53,399 nucleotides of DNA from Bacteroidota bacterium. Lineage in GTDB: Bacteria > Bacteroidota > Bacteroidia > Chitinophagales > Chitinophagaceae. The stretch covers positions 1 through 53,399 of the forward strand of contig JAFDYE010000219.1 of assembly GCA_018267585.1 (NCBI GenBank), in the 5' to 3' direction. The notes under the pieces were generated by a model. That model was given only the letters and a program-made list of their open reading frames with translations, made no database searches and had not been told where the DNA came from. The translations under genes were made by a program, and so were the position numbers. Every line of letters begins with the position of its first letter. Positions within the stretch are counted from its first letter, which is position 1. Shown one piece after another: positions 52,039-53,399 of the stretch.

Positions 52039-53361
52039 TTAGCCTAAAGCGTCAGAACCCAGGCGGGGATTGCGCCAGAGCACGAGCCGCCAGGCCAGCC
52101 CGGCGGAGAATAGCATGGCCAGGGCCAGGACGATGGGGTAAAACATCTTCTCCGAGGTCAGCAGCGTACCCGTGAGAGCGATAGAATAAACGGCGATTGG
52201 CAGCAGGATCATCAACAGAAGGCCGGTATTGTTCAGCGGTATCCTGAACGGCCGGTGACGAAGCGGCTCCTTCCGCCGAAGGACCAGCAGCGTGATAAAT
52301 TCCAGGGTAAGACCCGCACCGTACAGGATAATGTCCATAACGACCAGGTCCGAAAAAGTAAAGAGTATAAGAATGCTAACGACGATCGACGACGCGATGA
52401 TCGAAATATAAGGAGTTCCCCAACGGCGATGCTCCGCGCAAAGCCAGGACGGCAGCAGCTGGTCGTCGGCCATGACCTTTGGAACTCGACTGACAGACAA
52501 AAGCACCGCCGAATAAAGACCAAGCGTGCTGGCCATACCACCAGCGGCTATCAGCATGCCCAGCCAGCGGCCACCCAGTATCTCGCCGACCCGCGGAAAA
52601 TCACCTTCCTCGAACGTCGAGGTATCGATGCCGGACTGGTGAACGGCCAGGGTCGCCAGAATATAGATAGAAACAACCAGCAGGAACGCCACGCAGACCG
52701 ACGTAAAATAAGACCTGACAGGGCGGGCTACCTCCCCCGCATAGGTCGTGGCATTGTCCCAGCCTATAAAATTCCACATCACCGTGTAAAGCCCGAGGCT
52801 AAGGGTCGAAAATTGCTGGTCATGGAGGGCAGGCGCCGGCACGGACAATGGCCCATGACGGGCGAAGACAAGGCCGATGGTCAGCGCGAACGGCGTGAGC
52901 ACGAGGATGCTGAGCACAATAGAGGTCTTTCCTACCGGAACGATGCCAACTATATTGAGCAAGGCCGAAGCCCAGATGATGCAGAGACATATCGGTATCT
53001 TATATAGCGCCGCGGCAGGGAAAAAAAAGGCCGCATACGTGACGAAAAGAACAGGATAGATCGCCAGGTCACAAAAAGTATAAAGCCAGGTCCACCACCC
53101 TTCAAAGAACGCCCACCGGACACCAAGCGCTTGCTTTACCCACTGGTAGTAGCCGCCCGTAACAGGCATCATGCTGTTGAGCTCGAGGACCGTAAGAATG
53201 GTAGGCACGTCCCACAGCAGCGGCGTGACCAGCAGCAGCAAAAGCGCCCCGTTGACGCCTACGTAGGAGAACAAAGGCTCGAGACCGTACGGACCTCCGG
53301 ATACAGTAAGAAAGATGACAGCAGCAAGTTGCAATGGACCCAGCTTACGACGCATGGGCAT
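52039..53361 (-). CDS. APC-superfamily amino acid/polyamine transporter
   Basis: A 440-residue inner-membrane carrier with about 12 hydrophobic segments. The first helix carries the APC substrate-binding signature (AVIFLTVSGGPYGLEPL). The following DVPTILTVLELNSMMPVTGG and YYQWVKQALGVRWAFFEGWW resemble polyamine-uptake (PUT-like) members more than classical amino acid permeases. The ATG at 53359-53361 was chosen; an upstream TTG extension near the window edge adds only polar residues. It lies 124 bp upstream of the STAS operon on the same strand. No hairpin or clear terminator was seen between them. Confidence 0.9.
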   Translation of the reverse strand: MPMRRKLGPLQLAAVIFLTVSGGPYGLEPLFSYVGVNGALLLLLVTPLLWDVPTILTVLELNSMMPVTGGYYQWVKQALGVRWAFFEGWWTWLYTFCDLAIYPVLFVTYAAFFFPAAALYKIPICLCIIWASALLNIVGIVPVGKTSIVLSILVLTPFALTIGLVFARHGPLSVPAPALHDQQFSTLSLGLYTVMWNFIGWDNATTYAGEVARPVRSYFTSVCVAFLLVVSIYILATLAVHQSGIDTSTFEEGDFPRVGEILGGRWLGMLIAAGGMASTLGLYSAVLLSVSRVPKVMADDQLLPSWLCAEHRRWGTPYISIIASSIVVSILILFTFSDLVVMDIILYGAGLTLEFITLLVLRRKEPLRHRPFRIPLNNTGLLLMILLPIAVYSIALTGTLLTSEKMFYPIVLALAMLFSAGLAWRLVLWRNPRLGSDALG

Positions 53362-53399
53362 AAAAATAGCCCCTTTAACCGATATAATGCGGGACAAAC

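Noticed and set aside
52255-53007. 250-residue + strand frame inside the APC transporter
   Set aside because: Arg-rich shadow of a well-supported membrane transporter on the minus strand.
1-53399. tRNA, rRNA, CRISPR, insertion sequence or phage elements
   Set aside because: Intergenic regions were read on both strands; no cloverleaf, repeat array, transposase or integrase sequence was seen.

Overview
The window looks like the chromosome of a member of the Bacteroidota, most likely Chitinophagaceae (for example Chitinophaga or a relative). This rests on SusC/SusD outer-membrane pairs, FecI-type sigma factors with FecR anti-sigma factors, a secreted enzyme with a type IX secretion C-terminal sorting domain, many two-repeat FtsX/MacB-like permeases without an adjacent ATPase, and promoter-like sites of the Bacteroidota TTTG / TAnnTTTG type. 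No tRNA, rRNA, CRISPR array, insertion sequence or phage gene was seen.

Left part (1-18.6 kb): two cell-surface-signalling uptake loci stand back to back. The leftward one has an ECF sigma, a FecR and a SusC cut by the window edge. The rightward one has an ECF sigma, a FecR, an STN-bearing SusC, a SusD and three successive TlpA/thioredoxin-like proteins. A conditional-terminator candidate lies in the leader of the rightward sigma gene, and a strong hairpin lies between fecR and susC. A second, leftward SusC/SusD pair converges on this locus and ends at a clear rho-independent terminator.

Middle part (18.8-37.9 kb): a RibD-C/DHFR-fold reductase, an FtsX permease, a LysR regulator divergent from a SAM methyltransferase with a perfect dyad between them, and a rifampin phosphotransferase-like protein. 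Next come an NHL-repeat relic with an apparently inverted piece and a 1373-residue secreted endonuclease/exonuclease/phosphatase-fold protein. They are followed by a small unknown protein, a TIP30-like NAD(P)-binding protein and another FtsX permease. An overlapping leftward cassette encodes a small ORF, a membrane protein and a DEDDh exonuclease. The part closes with an AraC-MGMT (Ada-like) gene followed by a 2OG-Fe(II) oxygenase, a probable alkylation-repair pair.

Right part (37.9-53.4 kb): two tandem paralogous FtsX permeases, one with a FecR-like anti-sigma N-terminus. Then a regulator-rich stretch: SRPBCC, AraC, AhpD-like, Crp/Fnr and TetR, with twin dyad operators facing a decayed SDR gene, an intact SDR and an alcohol dehydrogenase. 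A universal-stress-protein fragment follows. The most interesting system is a tightly coupled four-gene operon: an RsbS/RsbR-like STAS protein, an RsbT-like kinase fused to an RsbX/SpoIIE-like phosphatase, a PAS histidine kinase and a single-domain response regulator. It looks like a compact stressosome-type partner-switching module wired to two-component signalling. An APC-family transporter closes the window.

All family assignments come from reading motifs by eye; no database search was run.
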